From Falsiroseomonas tokyonensis (lineage in GTDB: Bacteria > Pseudomonadota > Alphaproteobacteria > Acetobacterales > Acetobacteraceae), in the NCBI RefSeq assembly GCF_019024325.1, contig NZ_JAFNJS010000008.1, positions 1-64,000 of the forward strand: 64,000 bases of DNA, given 5' to 3'. The first letter of the stretch is position 1, and each line of letters begins with the position of its first letter. A program made the position numbers and the translations under genes. The notes under the pieces are model-generated. The model was not told the origin of the DNA, ran no database searches, and was given only the letters and a program-made list of their open reading frames with translations. Shown here in pieces: positions 20,724 to 29,470 of this stretch.

Positions 20724-21197
20724 GTGCAGAAGTTCCCCATGACCGCGGAAGGCCTGGCCCGACTGACAGAGGAGCTCCGTGAGCTCAAGGTCGAGGAACG
20801 CCCCGCCGTGATCCGCGCCATCGCGGAGGCGCGCGCCCATGGCGACCTGTCCGAGAACGCCGAATACCACGCCGCCCGGGAACGCCAGTCCTTCATCGAG
20901 GGCCGCATCGCGGAACTCGAATCCGTCATCCCCTCCGTCGAAGTCATCGATTCCAGCAAGCTTTCGGGCGACAAGGTGCTGTTCGGCGCCCATGTCACCG
21001 TGGTGGATGAGGAGACCGAGCAGGAGAGGACCTACCGCATCGTCGGCCAGTACGAGGCCGATATGAAAAACGGCTCGATTTCCAACTCCTCCCCGCTGGC
21101 CAAGGCCCTCATCGGCAAGAAGGTCGGCGACAGCGTCGAAGTGCCGGCCCCGGGCGGCGCCAAGGTCTATGAGATCGCCAGCGTCCGCTTCAGCTAA
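20724..21197 (+). CDS. greA: Transcription elongation factor GreA
   Basis: A 157-residue protein, the standard GreA length. GreA enters the RNA polymerase secondary channel and triggers cleavage of backtracked RNA. The N-terminal coiled coil (about 5-75) carries the tip motif [13 protein letters not shown] with the acidic residues needed for cleavage, and the C-terminal FKBP-like domain ends [19 protein letters not shown] and [10 protein letters not shown]. It starts with GTG at 20724, supported by the strong GGAGGAAGG site 7 bp upstream; an ATG further upstream would add non-family residues. Confidence 0.96.
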   Translation: MQKFPMTAEGLARLTEELRELKVEERPAVIRAIAEARAHGDLSENAEYHAARERQSFIEGRIAELESVIPSVEVIDSSKLSGDKVLFGAHVTVVDEETEQERTYRIVGQYEADMKNGSISNSSPLAKALIGKKVGDSVEVPAPGGAKVYEIASVRFS

Positions 21198-21201
21198 GGC
21201 C

Positions 21202-22440
21202 ATGAGCCCCGTCACGAGCCTGGCCCCGGTCGAGGCGCCCTCGATCGGCCTGGCGGATGTCCGCGCCGCCGCCGCCCGCATCCAGGGCGCGGTGCTGCGC
21301 ACGCCCACCATCCACTCGGACGCCCTCTCGCGCGCCACTGGCGCGCGGATCCACCTGAAGCTGGACAATCTGCAGGCCACCGGCGCCTTTAAGGAACGCG
21401 GCGCGGCCAATCGCATCGCCCTGCTCACCGCCCGCGAACGCGCCGCCGGCGTCATCGCCATGTCCGCCGGCAACCACGCCCAGGCGGTGGCCCGCCACGC
21501 CTCGCTGGCCGGCATCCGCGCCACCATTGTCATGCCGCGCTTCACCCCCGCCACCAAGGTGACCCGCACCGAAGGCTGGGGCGCGCAGGTGGTGCTGCAT
21601 GGCGAGACCCTGGCCGAGGCCGCGGCCCATGCCCATGAACTGGCCTTGAAGCAGGGCCTGACCTTCGTGCACCCCTATGACGATGCCGCCGTCATCGCCG
21701 GCCAGGGCACCGCCGCACTGGAAATGCTGGAAGACTTTCCGGAGATCGACACGCTGGTGGTCCCGGTCGGCGGCGGCGGGCTGCTGACCGGCTGCGCCGC
21801 CGCGGCGCGGGAATTGAAGCCCGGCATCACCGTGGTCGGCGTCGAGGTCGAAGGCTACCCGGCCATGTACCAGCGCTTGGCTGGCCTGCCCGTCTCGGTC
21901 GGCGGCCCCACCGTCGCCGAGGGCATCGCGGTGCGCGACGTCGGCGAAGTCCCCTTCGCCTGGCTGCAACGCCACGGCATCGAGGTGCTGCTCGCCCCCG
22001 AGCGCAGCGTCGAACAGGCCATCGCGCTGCTGGCCGAGGGCGCCAAGCTGGTGGCGGAGGGCGCCGGCGCCGCCGGCCTCGCCGCCGTGCTGGCCCATCC
22101 CGAACGCTTCGCCGGCCGCACCGTCGGCATCCCGATCTGCGGTGGCAATATCGATGCGCGGGCGCTATCCAACGTGCTGCTGCGCCAGCTGCTGCGCGAC
22201 GGCCGCATCCTGCGCCTGCATTTCGACATTCCGGACCGGCCGGGCGTGCTCGCCGATATCGCAGGCCGCATCTCTTCCCTCGGCGGCAATGTCATCGAGG
22301 TGAACCACCAGCAGCTCTTCGGCGCGCCCACGGTGCAGAGCACCGAGCTGTATCTGATGGTGGAGGTGCGCGACGGCGCCCAGGGCAATGCCATCATCGC
22401 CGCGCTGCAGGCGGCGGATTATGTGGTGCGGCGCGGCTGA
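21202..22440 (+). CDS. ilvA: Threonine ammonia-lyase (threonine dehydratase)
   Basis: A 412-residue PLP enzyme that converts threonine to 2-oxobutanoate, the entry step to isoleucine. The PLP lysine lies in GAFKERGAANR (about residues 63-73) and the phosphate-binding glycine loop is VGGGGLLTG (about 190-198). A single ACT domain closes the protein (DIPDRPGVLADIAGRISSLGG and onward, about 340-412), which makes it the short ilvA/tdcB type. The ATG follows the greA stop by 4 bp, so the two form an operon. Serine dehydratase activity is also possible. Confidence 0.9.
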   Translation: MSPVTSLAPVEAPSIGLADVRAAAARIQGAVLRTPTIHSDALSRATGARIHLKLDNLQATGAFKERGAANRIALLTARERAAGVIAMSAGNHAQAVARHASLAGIRATIVMPRFTPATKVTRTEGWGAQVVLHGETLAEAAAHAHELALKQGLTFVHPYDDAAVIAGQGTAALEMLEDFPEIDTLVVPVGGGGLLTGCAAAARELKPGITVVGVEVEGYPAMYQRLAGLPVSVGGPTVAEGIAVRDVGEVPFAWLQRHGIEVLLAPERSVEQAIALLAEGAKLVAEGAGAAGLAAVLAHPERFAGRTVGIPICGGNIDARALSNVLLRQLLRDGRILRLHFDIPDRPGVLADIAGRISSLGGNVIEVNHQQLFGAPTVQSTELYLMVEVRDGAQGNAIIAALQAADYVVRRG

Positions 22441-22455
22441 GGCCTGGCCTGGCCC

Positions 22456-22530
22456 TCAGCGCCGCCGGCTGCGGCGGAACAGGCCCCAGAGGCCGCGAAT
22501 GATCGCCACGTTGCGCAAAAGCCTGAACAT
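22456..22530 (-). CDS. Possible 24-residue basic peptide
   Basis: The frame reads MFRLLRNVAIIRGLWGLFRR and then SRRR before the stop: a hydrophobic helix with a strongly basic end. The ribosome-like sequence AAGG lies directly before the ATG, with AAAGGG a little further upstream. It fills the space between the threonine dehydratase and the convergent hydrolase. Such short membrane-active peptides are often missed. Coding is not proven. Confidence 0.35.
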   Translation of the reverse strand: MFRLLRNVAIIRGLWGLFRRSRRR

Positions 22531-22592
22531 CCTTCATCCCTTTCCTGCCTGTCTGCAGGATCCAGCGCAGACCGCGGCGCGCGGTTCCGCCT

Positions 22593-23918
22593 TCAGCGCG
22601 GATTGACCCGCGCCTCCCAGGGCTGGGGGACGTAGCCGGGCCGGATGCGGCAGGGCCCCGGGTGGCGGGCGCGGGCGGCCTCGCAGCCGCGGCGGATCTC
22701 CTCCACCGTCGGCCTGTGCCCGGTCTCCACCCAGCCGCGCAGCGCGGCCATGGCGGCGGGGTAGAGTGGCGCGGACATCTTGTTGTGCGCCTCCTCCTCG
22801 ACGAAGACCTGCTGCAGCAGATGCGCGGTGCCGGCGCGTTCCAGCGTGGCACGATAGGCGGCCTGGTGCTCGACGAAGACGGTGGCGTCCTCGATCCCGT
22901 GCAGGGTCAGCACCGGGATGGCGATGGCCCCGGTCGGGTCGCCATCCTCCGCCAGCCGGGCCTGCGCATCCGGGTCGGGCGCGATGCGCGGCACCCGGGC
23001 ATTGAAGGCGGCGTCGTCGCTGGTGCCCTGGTAGCGGACATGCGCATTCCCGAAGGCGCTGCGCCCGTCCATCATGTTCCAGGCGATATCGGCGAAGACA
23101 TTGGTGGCCCAGGCCATATGCGTCGGGATCGACCAGGCCGGGATGCGGGTGACCGCGACGAGATCCGCCAGCGCCCGCCGCTGCGCCGGGCTGCGCGACT
23201 GCTGCGCCAGGTCCGAGCCGGTGCAGGCGGTATAGCGCGCCATGATCTCGTTCCAGGCCATCCGCTCGCCCCGCGGCAGGCCGAGGGTGACCGGGTATTG
23301 CGGCTCCTGCGGCCCGGGATGGGTGCCGCAGATCACCTGGAAGGCGGCGCGCAGGTCCACCCGCATGTCATAGGCGCGCGTCGGTCCGGCCAGCACGGCG
23401 GAGGTCAGCAGCGCGCCCTGCCAGGGGCGCCGGCCCTCGGCATCCGGGTGGTTCAGCGTCTCGATCGCGCGGGCGCTAATGGCGCCGCCCCAGGACTGGC
23501 CGTGGATCACCGCGATGCGCGGCCGGCCGAAGCTGGCCTCCGCGATGCGCCGGGCGCTCAGCGCATCCTCCCCCGCCTGGCGGATGCCGAAGCCGGGGCG
23601 GCGGCGGCTGGTGGAGACCCAGGCCCAGCCATCGGCGACATATTCGGCGAAACGCAGCAGATCCTCATCCGTCGTCTCGGGGCGGATCGGGGCCATGCGG
23701 GGCCCGCCGAAGACATGGGTCACCAGCCCGCCATTCCAGTTGGCGGGGCGCGCCAGCAGCAGATGGGCCCCGTTCGCATCCTGGCCGCGCAGGCAGGTGA
23801 GATGGGCGGGCGCGCCCTGGGGGCAGGGCGCCGGTTTCGGGGCCTCGGCCGAGACGCCGTGGGAGGCACCGGCGCTCAGCAGCAGCAGCGCCGCCGCCAG
23901 CCAGCGCCGCGCTGTCAC
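22593..23918 (-). CDS. Secreted alpha/beta hydrolase
   Basis: A 441-residue protein with a clear signal peptide (MTARRWLAAALLLLSAGASHG). The nucleophile elbow GQSWG lies at about residues 139-143, within IAVIHGQSWGGAISARAIE. A candidate acid is in LHGIEDATV and a candidate base histidine in VEEEAHNKM near the end. The pattern suggests an exported esterase or tannase-like hydrolase, substrate unknown. Its start overlaps the stop of the Lrp regulator by 4 bp, so the two are co-expressed. Confidence 0.8.
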   Translation of the reverse strand: MTARRWLAAALLLLSAGASHGVSAEAPKPAPCPQGAPAHLTCLRGQDANGAHLLLARPANWNGGLVTHVFGGPRMAPIRPETTDEDLLRFAEYVADGWAWVSTSRRRPGFGIRQAGEDALSARRIAEASFGRPRIAVIHGQSWGGAISARAIETLNHPDAEGRRPWQGALLTSAVLAGPTRAYDMRVDLRAAFQVICGTHPGPQEPQYPVTLGLPRGERMAWNEIMARYTACTGSDLAQQSRSPAQRRALADLVAVTRIPAWSIPTHMAWATNVFADIAWNMMDGRSAFGNAHVRYQGTSDDAAFNARVPRIAPDPDAQARLAEDGDPTGAIAIPVLTLHGIEDATVFVEHQAAYRATLERAGTAHLLQQVFVEEEAHNKMSAPLYPAAMAALRGWVETGHRPTVEEIRRGCEAARARHPGPCRIRPGYVPQPWEARVNPR

Positions 23919-24403
23919 GCCGGCGCGCCCTCCACCGGCACGCCGGAGGCGTCCTTGGTGGTGCGGATGGTCTGCAGGGTCTGCACCCGCAGCACATTGG
24001 GCGCGTCGGTCAGCTTGGCGGTCAGGGCATTCTCATGCGCCGTGTCGCGCGCCACCAGGCGCAGCATGAAGTCGCCGCCGCCGCGGATCATGTGGCATTC
24101 GCGCACCTCGGGCCATTCGCAGACCATCGCCTCGAAGGCCGAGAGCACGGATTGCTTCTGCGTCTCCAGGCCCACCAGGGCGAAGAAGGTGATCTCCCAG
24201 CCCAGCACCTGGGGGTCGAGGTCGGCGTGGTAGCCGCGGATCACGCCCTGCTCCTCCAGCCGCCGGACGCGGCGCAGGCAGGGCGGGGCCGAGAGGCCGA
24301 CGCGGCGGGCGAGCTCCACATTGGTCATCCGGCCATCGGCCTGCAGCTCCGCCAGGATGTGGCGGTCCACCTCGTCGATATCCGGCTCGGTCGTATCCGT
24401 CAT
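23915..24403 (-). CDS. Lrp/AsnC family transcriptional regulator
   Basis: A 162-residue regulator. The N-terminal winged helix (about 8-60) begins DIDEVDRHILAELQADGRMTNVELARRVGLS with recognition helix APPCLRRVRRLEEQG, and the C-terminal RAM domain (about 75-150) has the effector-binding core FALVGLETQ and HMIRGGGDFMLRLVARD. It lies upstream of a hydrolase on the same strand and divergent from trxB, an order often seen in alphaproteobacteria. The 187-bp gap likely holds sites for self-regulation. The effector amino acid is unknown. Confidence 0.92.
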   Translation of the reverse strand: MTDTTEPDIDEVDRHILAELQADGRMTNVELARRVGLSAPPCLRRVRRLEEQGVIRGYHADLDPQVLGWEITFFALVGLETQKQSVLSAFEAMVCEWPEVRECHMIRGGGDFMLRLVARDTAHENALTAKLTDAPNVLRVQTLQTIRTTKDASGVPVEGAPA

Positions 24404-24590
24404 TCAGCCCGTCATGTCCCAGCCTGGGTTCGCGACGCAATATCCTTTCGACCTGGGCGATCTACAAGACGCAGGAAACCGATTCCGTGCCAGCATGGCG
24501 CAAGGCTGGGGGCGGAGCGGGGCGGGGTTGAGCATTGGGCCGGGGCGGCCGATATGCTGGGCCGCGTTTTCCCCTGCCGGATCGATCATC

Positions 24591-25562
24591 GTGTCCCAGA
24601 CCATCCAGACCCGCCTGCTGATCCTCGGCGCCGGCCCCGCCGGCTATACCGCCGCCATCTACGCCGCCCGGGCCGGGCTGAAGCCGCTGGTGGTGGCGGG
24701 GCTGCAGCCGGGCGGGCAGCTGACCATCACGACCGAGGTGGAGAACTTCCCCGGCTTCGCCGAGCCGATCCAGGGCCCCTGGCTGATGGACCAGATGCAG
24801 GCGCAGGCGGTGCATGTCGGGGCGCAGGTGATCCAGGACGTGATCACCAAGGTCGATCTCGGCCGCCGGCCCTTCCTCTGCACCGGCGATTCGGGCGCGG
24901 TGTACGAGGCGGAATCGCTGGTCATCGCCACCGGCGCGCAGGCCCGCTGGCTGAACATTCCCGGCGAGAAGGAGCTGTCCGGCTTCGGCGTCTCCGCCTG
25001 CGCCACCTGCGACGGCTTCTTCTATCGCGGCAAGGACGTGGCCGTGGTGGGTGGCGGCAATTCCGCGACGGAGGAGGCGCTGTACCTGTCGAACCTGGCG
25101 CGGCACGTCACGCTGATCCACCGGCGGGACAGCCTGCGGTCCGAGAAGATCCTGCAGGCGCGACTGTTCGAGCGGCCGAATGTCTCCGTCATCTGGGACA
25201 CCGCGGTCGATGCCGTGCTGGCGGATACGACCGGCCGTGTCGCGGTGGCGCGGGCCCTGGCGCTACGCAACCTGAAGACCGGCGAGGCGCGCGAATTGCC
25301 GGTGCATGGGCTGTTCGTGGCGATCGGCCATGACCCGGCGACGGCGCTGTTCAAGGGCCAGCTGGGCATGGATGACGAAGGCTATATCCGCACCACCCCC
25401 GGCACGACCCAGACCAGCATCCCGGGCGTCTTCGCGGCCGGCGACGTGCAGGACAAGATCTATCGCCAGGCGGTGACGGCCGCTGGCACCGGCTGCATGG
25501 CGGCGCTGGAGGCCGAGAAGTTCCTGGCGCATCTGCCCGCGGTGGACGTCGCGGCGGCCTGA
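24591..25562 (+). CDS. trxB: Thioredoxin-disulfide reductase
   Basis: A 323-residue flavoprotein that passes electrons from NADPH to thioredoxin. The FAD motif GAGPAGYTAAIYAAR lies at about 12-26, the redox-active pair is in SACATCDGFF (about 138-147), and the NADPH motif is VVGGGNSATEEALYL (about 157-171). The C-terminal GVFAAGDVQDKIYRQAVTAAG is typical. GTG at 24591 is chosen because it gives the normal length and begins just before the FAD strand. Divergent from Lrp. Confidence 0.95.
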   Translation: MSQTIQTRLLILGAGPAGYTAAIYAARAGLKPLVVAGLQPGGQLTITTEVENFPGFAEPIQGPWLMDQMQAQAVHVGAQVIQDVITKVDLGRRPFLCTGDSGAVYEAESLVIATGAQARWLNIPGEKELSGFGVSACATCDGFFYRGKDVAVVGGGNSATEEALYLSNLARHVTLIHRRDSLRSEKILQARLFERPNVSVIWDTAVDAVLADTTGRVAVARALALRNLKTGEARELPVHGLFVAIGHDPATALFKGQLGMDDEGYIRTTPGTTQTSIPGVFAAGDVQDKIYRQAVTAAGTGCMAALEAEKFLAHLPAVDVAAA

Positions 25563-25705
25563 GGCGCCGCCGGCGACGGCGTTCCGCCCCCTGGCCCTTC
25601 AAAATCCAGGAAAAAAAACGCCCCGTCAGCAACTGACATGCTACTCAAACGCCGGAGGCGCATGGCAGCCTGTCATGCAACGAGAACAGGGAGTCGTGCG
25701 CAGGC

Positions 25706-26614
25706 ATGCCGTTGGATTGGGACAAGCTGCGCGTTTTCCACGCGGTGGCGGAGGCGGGGTCCTTCACCCATGCCGGCGAAACCCTGAACCTTTCCCAGTC
25801 CGCCGTCTCGCGCCAGATCCAGGCGCTGGAGGAGGCGCTGCAGGTTCCGCTCTTCCACCGCCATGCCCGCGGCCTGATCCTGACCGAGCAGGGCGAGACG
25901 CTGAACCGCGCGGTGCGGGAGGTCTTCGCCAAGCTGGCGATGACGGAAGCCCTGCTGACCGAAAGCCGGGAGCGACCAACCGGCCGGCTGAAAGTTACCA
26001 CCACCACGGGCTTTGGCAGCGTCTGGCTCGCGCCCCGGTTGCGTCGCTTCATGGCGCTGCATCCGGACGTTACGCTGACCGTGGTACTGGATGATGCCGA
26101 TCTCGATCTTGCGATGCGGGAAGCGGATGTCGCCATCCGCCTGCATCCGCCGCGCCAGCCGGACCTGATCCAGCGCAACCTGGGCACATTCGGCTGGCGG
26201 GTCTGCGGCGCGCCGGACTATCTGAAGGCGGCGGGCATGCCGATGCGGGCGGAGGACCTCGATGCCCACCGCATGATCGTCTATGGCGACTATCGCCCGC
26301 CCGTCGAATCGGTGAACTGGCTGCAGGAGGCCGGGCGCCGGCCCGGCTCCGCCCGCCGCGCGGTGCTGGAGATGAACAGCCTGCCGGGCATCCTCGCCGC
26401 CGTACGCAGCGGCCTCGGCATCGCTGCCCTGCCCGACTACATGGGCGAGGAGCTGGACGGGCTGGTCCAGGTGCTGCCGGAGCTGAAATCGCCGCGCATC
26501 GAGGCCTATTTCGTCTATCCGGAGGAGCTGCGCCATTCCAAGCGCGTGGCGGTCTTCCGCGATTTCCTGGTGGCTGAACTGGCCATGCCGGCGCGGCTTC
26601 AGGCCGCCAGCTGA
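25706..26614 (+). CDS. LysR family transcriptional regulator, GcvA-like
   Basis: A 302-residue LysR regulator. The N-terminal winged helix-turn-helix (about 5-62) reads WDKLRVFHAVAEAGSFTHAG and LSQSAVSRQIQALEEAL, and residues 90-295 form the periplasmic-binding-like effector domain (LKVTTTTGFGSVWLAPRL onward). It follows trxB on the same strand after 143 bp. No divergent target gene is adjacent. It is followed by a perfect palindrome and then a structured intergenic region. Confidence 0.9.
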   Translation: MPLDWDKLRVFHAVAEAGSFTHAGETLNLSQSAVSRQIQALEEALQVPLFHRHARGLILTEQGETLNRAVREVFAKLAMTEALLTESRERPTGRLKVTTTTGFGSVWLAPRLRRFMALHPDVTLTVVLDDADLDLAMREADVAIRLHPPRQPDLIQRNLGTFGWRVCGAPDYLKAAGMPMRAEDLDAHRMIVYGDYRPPVESVNWLQEAGRRPGSARRAVLEMNSLPGILAAVRSGLGIAALPDYMGEELDGLVQVLPELKSPRIEAYFVYPEELRHSKRVAVFRDFLVAELAMPARLQAAS

Positions 26615-26630
26615 CCTCCTGGATCCGGCC

Positions 26631-26653
26631 AGCGATCGCGGAATGCGATCGCT
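26631..26653 (+). terminator. Palindrome after the LysR gene, possible terminator
   Basis: AGCGATCGC (26631-26639) pairs perfectly with GCGATCGCT (26645-26653) around a 5-base loop, 16 bp after the stop. There is no T tract, so it may instead be an operator or an RNA 3' end stabiliser. Confidence 0.4.
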
Positions 26654-26692
26654 CGCTTGAGCAATGTGTCCTGCGAGGTTGTATTACCTAAC

Positions 26693-26888
26693 CATGCATA
26701 GAGCGCATGGCGGCCACCGCCTTTTCACCCATCCGCCATGCCGCACCGCACACTATGTTGGCGGTGTTCCGACGGCGACGTTGGATCAGGGTCACTCGGG
26801 TTATCCCGAACCCCTTCGTCTCCCAGACGTGAAGCCTCCCTGTTTGACTTAGGCCGCTACCCCAACGGGCTGGCGGCCTTTTTTTTGG
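26693..26888 (+). ncRNA. Structured small RNA or attenuator leader of unknown family
   Basis: A candidate promoter (TTGAGC 26657-26662, TATTAC 26682-26687, 19-bp spacing) precedes about 195 bases without a credible reading frame, ending in a strong intrinsic terminator at 26851-26886. Three further hairpins are visible: a perfect 9-bp stem GCATGGCGG/CCGCCATGC (26705-26713 with 26733-26741), a GGGT-CAC-TCGGG/CCCGA-ACCC stem near 26790-26815, and CTTCGTCT/AGAC-TGAAG near 26815-26835. GCGGCC at 26710-26715 can also pair with the terminator's left arm, which would give an antiterminator. It may be an independent small RNA or a riboswitch-like leader of the RTX protease gene 88 bp beyond. I match it to no known family. 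Confidence 0.5.
26851..26886 (+). terminator. Strong intrinsic terminator
   Basis: AGGCCGC (26851-26857) pairs with GCGGCCT (26873-26879), with a CCC/GGG inner pairing, and is followed at once by an unbroken run of eight T (26879-26886). It is the clearest intrinsic terminator in the window and has no protein gene directly before it. Confidence 0.85.
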
Positions 26889-26976
26889 CCGCGGGCCCGT
26901 CGCCGCGGCGGGCGGCTGGCGCGGGTGATGATATTCATTAATCCTTCGGCCTGAAAAGCAGGGGGAGAGCCGGCGC

Positions 26977-29457
26977 ATGTGCATGATCTGTGCGGGCACG
27001 GGGCTGCGGGCCGAGGACCAGCCGGCGCAGCACCTGGCGGCCAGCCTCGCCGTGCCGCCCCAGCGGCAATGGGAATTTGCCGACTATACCGGCGATGCCA
27101 CGCTGGATTCCCTGCTGCTCGGCTCCCGCTGGACCGGCACCAGCCTGTCCTACGCCCTGCCGGCGGACCAGGCCGCCTGGGGCGATGGCGTCCTGGCAGG
27201 CCTTTCCGAGGCCGCCCTGCCGCCCAGCGAATCCCTCGCCCGCGCCATGGACCTCATCCTCACCGGCCGCAGCGAGGGGGCGGAGGGGACTTTGCAGCGC
27301 CTGACCTCGCTCTCCGCCTTCACGCCACTGACCCTGGCGCGCGGCGAGGATGTGGACGGCGCGACGCTCCGCCTCGGCCTCGCCGACCGGCTGCCCGAGG
27401 CCTTCGGCCTCGCCTTCCCGCCGGGCGACGAGGTCTGGGGCGGCGGGACCCCTTCGATCGGCCCGGGGGTGCGCGGCGGCGATATTTGGCTCAGCTTCGC
27501 CAATTTCATGACCGGGCCCGGCGGCGTGCTGGACCCGGTGCCGGGGGGCCTGGCCTGGCATACGCTGACGCATGAGCTGGGTCATGCGCTGGGCCTGGCG
27601 CATCCGCACCAGGGGCCGGGCCAGGCGGGCGGCACCGTGGTGGCCATGCCGGATGCCTGGAACAGCGTCGAATTCACCAACATGGCCTATCGGCTGCATC
27701 CGGACGGCTCGGTCGACGACCAGTCCCCGATCGACAGCTTCGACCTGCCGCAGACCTGGATGACCTACGACATCCGCGCGCTGCAGCACCTCTATGGCGC
27801 CAATTACACGACGGAGTCCGGCGACACCGTCTATCGCTTCGATCCCCTGACCGGGGAGGTGACGGTGAATGGCCTCGGCCAGGGCGCGCCGGGCACCAAC
27901 CGAATCCTGCTGACCATCTGGGATGGCGGCGGCCGGGACACCTACGACCTCAGCGCCTATGCCGACGACCTCCGCATCGACCTGGCCCCCGGCGCCGGCT
28001 CCATCCTTGCGCCGGACCAGCTGGCCGACCTGACGCCGCTGGGCGAGGAACCCGGCACCTGGCGGGCGCAGCGCAACCTCTACAACGCCTTCCTCTACCA
28101 GGACGACCCACGGTCGCTGATCGAGGATGTCTGGGGCGGGACGGGCGATGACCGCATCTCCGGCAACCTCGCCGCCAATCGCCTGCTGGGCGCGGCGGGG
28201 GCGGATACGCTGCTCGGCCTGCAGGGCGCCGATACGCTGGATGGCGGGGCCGGGGCGGATCGGATGGAGGGCGGCGCGGGGGACGATACCTACCTGGTCG
28301 ACCAGTCCGGCGACCGGGTGGTGGAGCAGGCCGGCGGCGGCCGCGATACCGTCATCGCCGCCCGCGGCTGGCAGCTCGGCGCGCATTTCGAGGCGCTGCT
28401 GCTGACCGAGGCCGCCGGCGCCGCGCGCGGCCTGGGCAATGCCGAGGCGAACCGGATCGAGGGCAATGGCGCCGACAATACGCTGGTGGGCGGCGCGGGG
28501 AATGACGCGCTCTCCGGCCATGGCGGCATCGACCGGCTGTTCGGGGAGGCGGATGCCGATCTCCTCTACGGCGGCGCAGGCGACGACCTGCTCTTCGGCG
28601 GGGACGGCGACGACCTGCTGCTGGGCGGCGAGGGTGCGGACCGCATGGCCGGCGGCACCGGCAATGACAGCTACGCCATCGACCAGGCCGGCGACCGCGT
28701 GCTGGAACGGGCGGAGGAGGGGCAGGACACCGTCATCTCCAGCCTCGAGATCACCCGCCTGGGCGCGGCGCTGGAGGAGCTGGTGCTGATCGACCGTGCC
28801 CTGCAGGGCTTCGGCAATGCGCTGGACAACGACATCAGCGGCAGCGCGATGGACAACCGGCTCTCCGGCCTTGGCGGCGACGACACCATCTCGGGCGGCG
28901 CCGGGGCGGACCGGGTGCTGGGCGGGGCGGGCGCCGATTCGCTGGTGGGCGGTTCGGGCGATGACTGGCTGGCCGGCGGCGTCGGCGATGACAGCCTGGA
29001 AGGCGGCAGCGGCCGGGACACGCTGCGCGGCGGCGAGGGCGCGGATGTGCTCCTCGGCGGCGCGGGCGACGACCGCATGGCGGGCGATGCCGGGGCGGAT
29101 ACGCTGCTGGGCGAGGGCGGCAACGACACGCTGATCGGCGATGCCGGCAATGACCTGCTGGTGGGCGGCAGCGGCGAGGTTCGCCTGCAGGGCGGCGCCG
29201 GCGCCGATATCTTCGCCTGGGCCGGCGGCAGCGAGGGCCGGCTGATCATCGCCGATTTCAGCCTGGCCGAGGACCGCATCGGCCTGGCCGCCTATTACGA
29301 CGATTTCGCCGTGCTGGCGGACGACCTCAGCGGGATCGAGGGCGGCACGCTGCTGCGGATGGACAATGGCAATGAGGTGGTGATCCAGGGCCTCGCCCTG
29401 GCCGAGGTCAGCGCCAGCCTGTTCCTGCTGGCGCCGCCTGGCAGCCTGGTGGGGTAG
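26977..29457 (+). CDS. Serralysin-like RTX metalloprotease (peptidase M10 type)
   Basis: An 826-residue secreted protein without an N-terminal signal peptide. The zinc motif HELGHALGLAH lies at residues 199-209 and the Met-turn at MAYR (about 236-239), both characteristic of metzincins. From about 384 to 750 there are some twenty glycine- and aspartate-rich RTX nonapeptides (GGAGDDLLFGGDGDDLLLG style) that bind calcium after export. The C-terminal 60 residues resemble the serralysin secretion region (FAWAGGSEGRLIIADFSLAEDRI). Export should go through a type I system, but no ABC/HlyD/TolC genes adjoin. A GGGGGAGAG site supports the start; the structured RNA region lies just upstream. Confidence 0.88.
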   Translation: MCMICAGTGLRAEDQPAQHLAASLAVPPQRQWEFADYTGDATLDSLLLGSRWTGTSLSYALPADQAAWGDGVLAGLSEAALPPSESLARAMDLILTGRSEGAEGTLQRLTSLSAFTPLTLARGEDVDGATLRLGLADRLPEAFGLAFPPGDEVWGGGTPSIGPGVRGGDIWLSFANFMTGPGGVLDPVPGGLAWHTLTHELGHALGLAHPHQGPGQAGGTVVAMPDAWNSVEFTNMAYRLHPDGSVDDQSPIDSFDLPQTWMTYDIRALQHLYGANYTTESGDTVYRFDPLTGEVTVNGLGQGAPGTNRILLTIWDGGGRDTYDLSAYADDLRIDLAPGAGSILAPDQLADLTPLGEEPGTWRAQRNLYNAFLYQDDPRSLIEDVWGGTGDDRISGNLAANRLLGAAGADTLLGLQGADTLDGGAGADRMEGGAGDDTYLVDQSGDRVVEQAGGGRDTVIAARGWQLGAHFEALLLTEAAGAARGLGNAEANRIEGNGADNTLVGGAGNDALSGHGGIDRLFGEADADLLYGGAGDDLLFGGDGDDLLLGGEGADRMAGGTGNDSYAIDQAGDRVLERAEEGQDTVISSLEITRLGAALEELVLIDRALQGFGNALDNDISGSAMDNRLSGLGGDDTISGGAGADRVLGGAGADSLVGGSGDDWLAGGVGDDSLEGGSGRDTLRGGEGADVLLGGAGDDRMAGDAGADTLLGEGGNDTLIGDAGNDLLVGGSGEVRLQGGAGADIFAWAGGSEGRLIIADFSLAEDRIGLAAYYDDFAVLADDLSGIEGGTLLRMDNGNEVVIQGLALAEVSASLFLLAPPGSLVG

Positions 29458-29470
29458 CGGGGGCGCCCCC

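Noticed and set aside
26693-26888. tmRNA, SRP RNA or a tRNA
   Set aside because: No tag reading frame, no SRP GGAAGG-type loop and no cloverleaf could be found.
28120-29230. DNA repeats in the RTX gene as a repeat array or mobile element
   Set aside because: They follow from the protein's RTX nonapeptides and are diverged at the DNA level.
29459-29470. GGGGGCGCCCCC palindrome between the RTX gene and the convergent binding protein gene as a terminator
   Set aside because: No loop and no T tract; too short to support.
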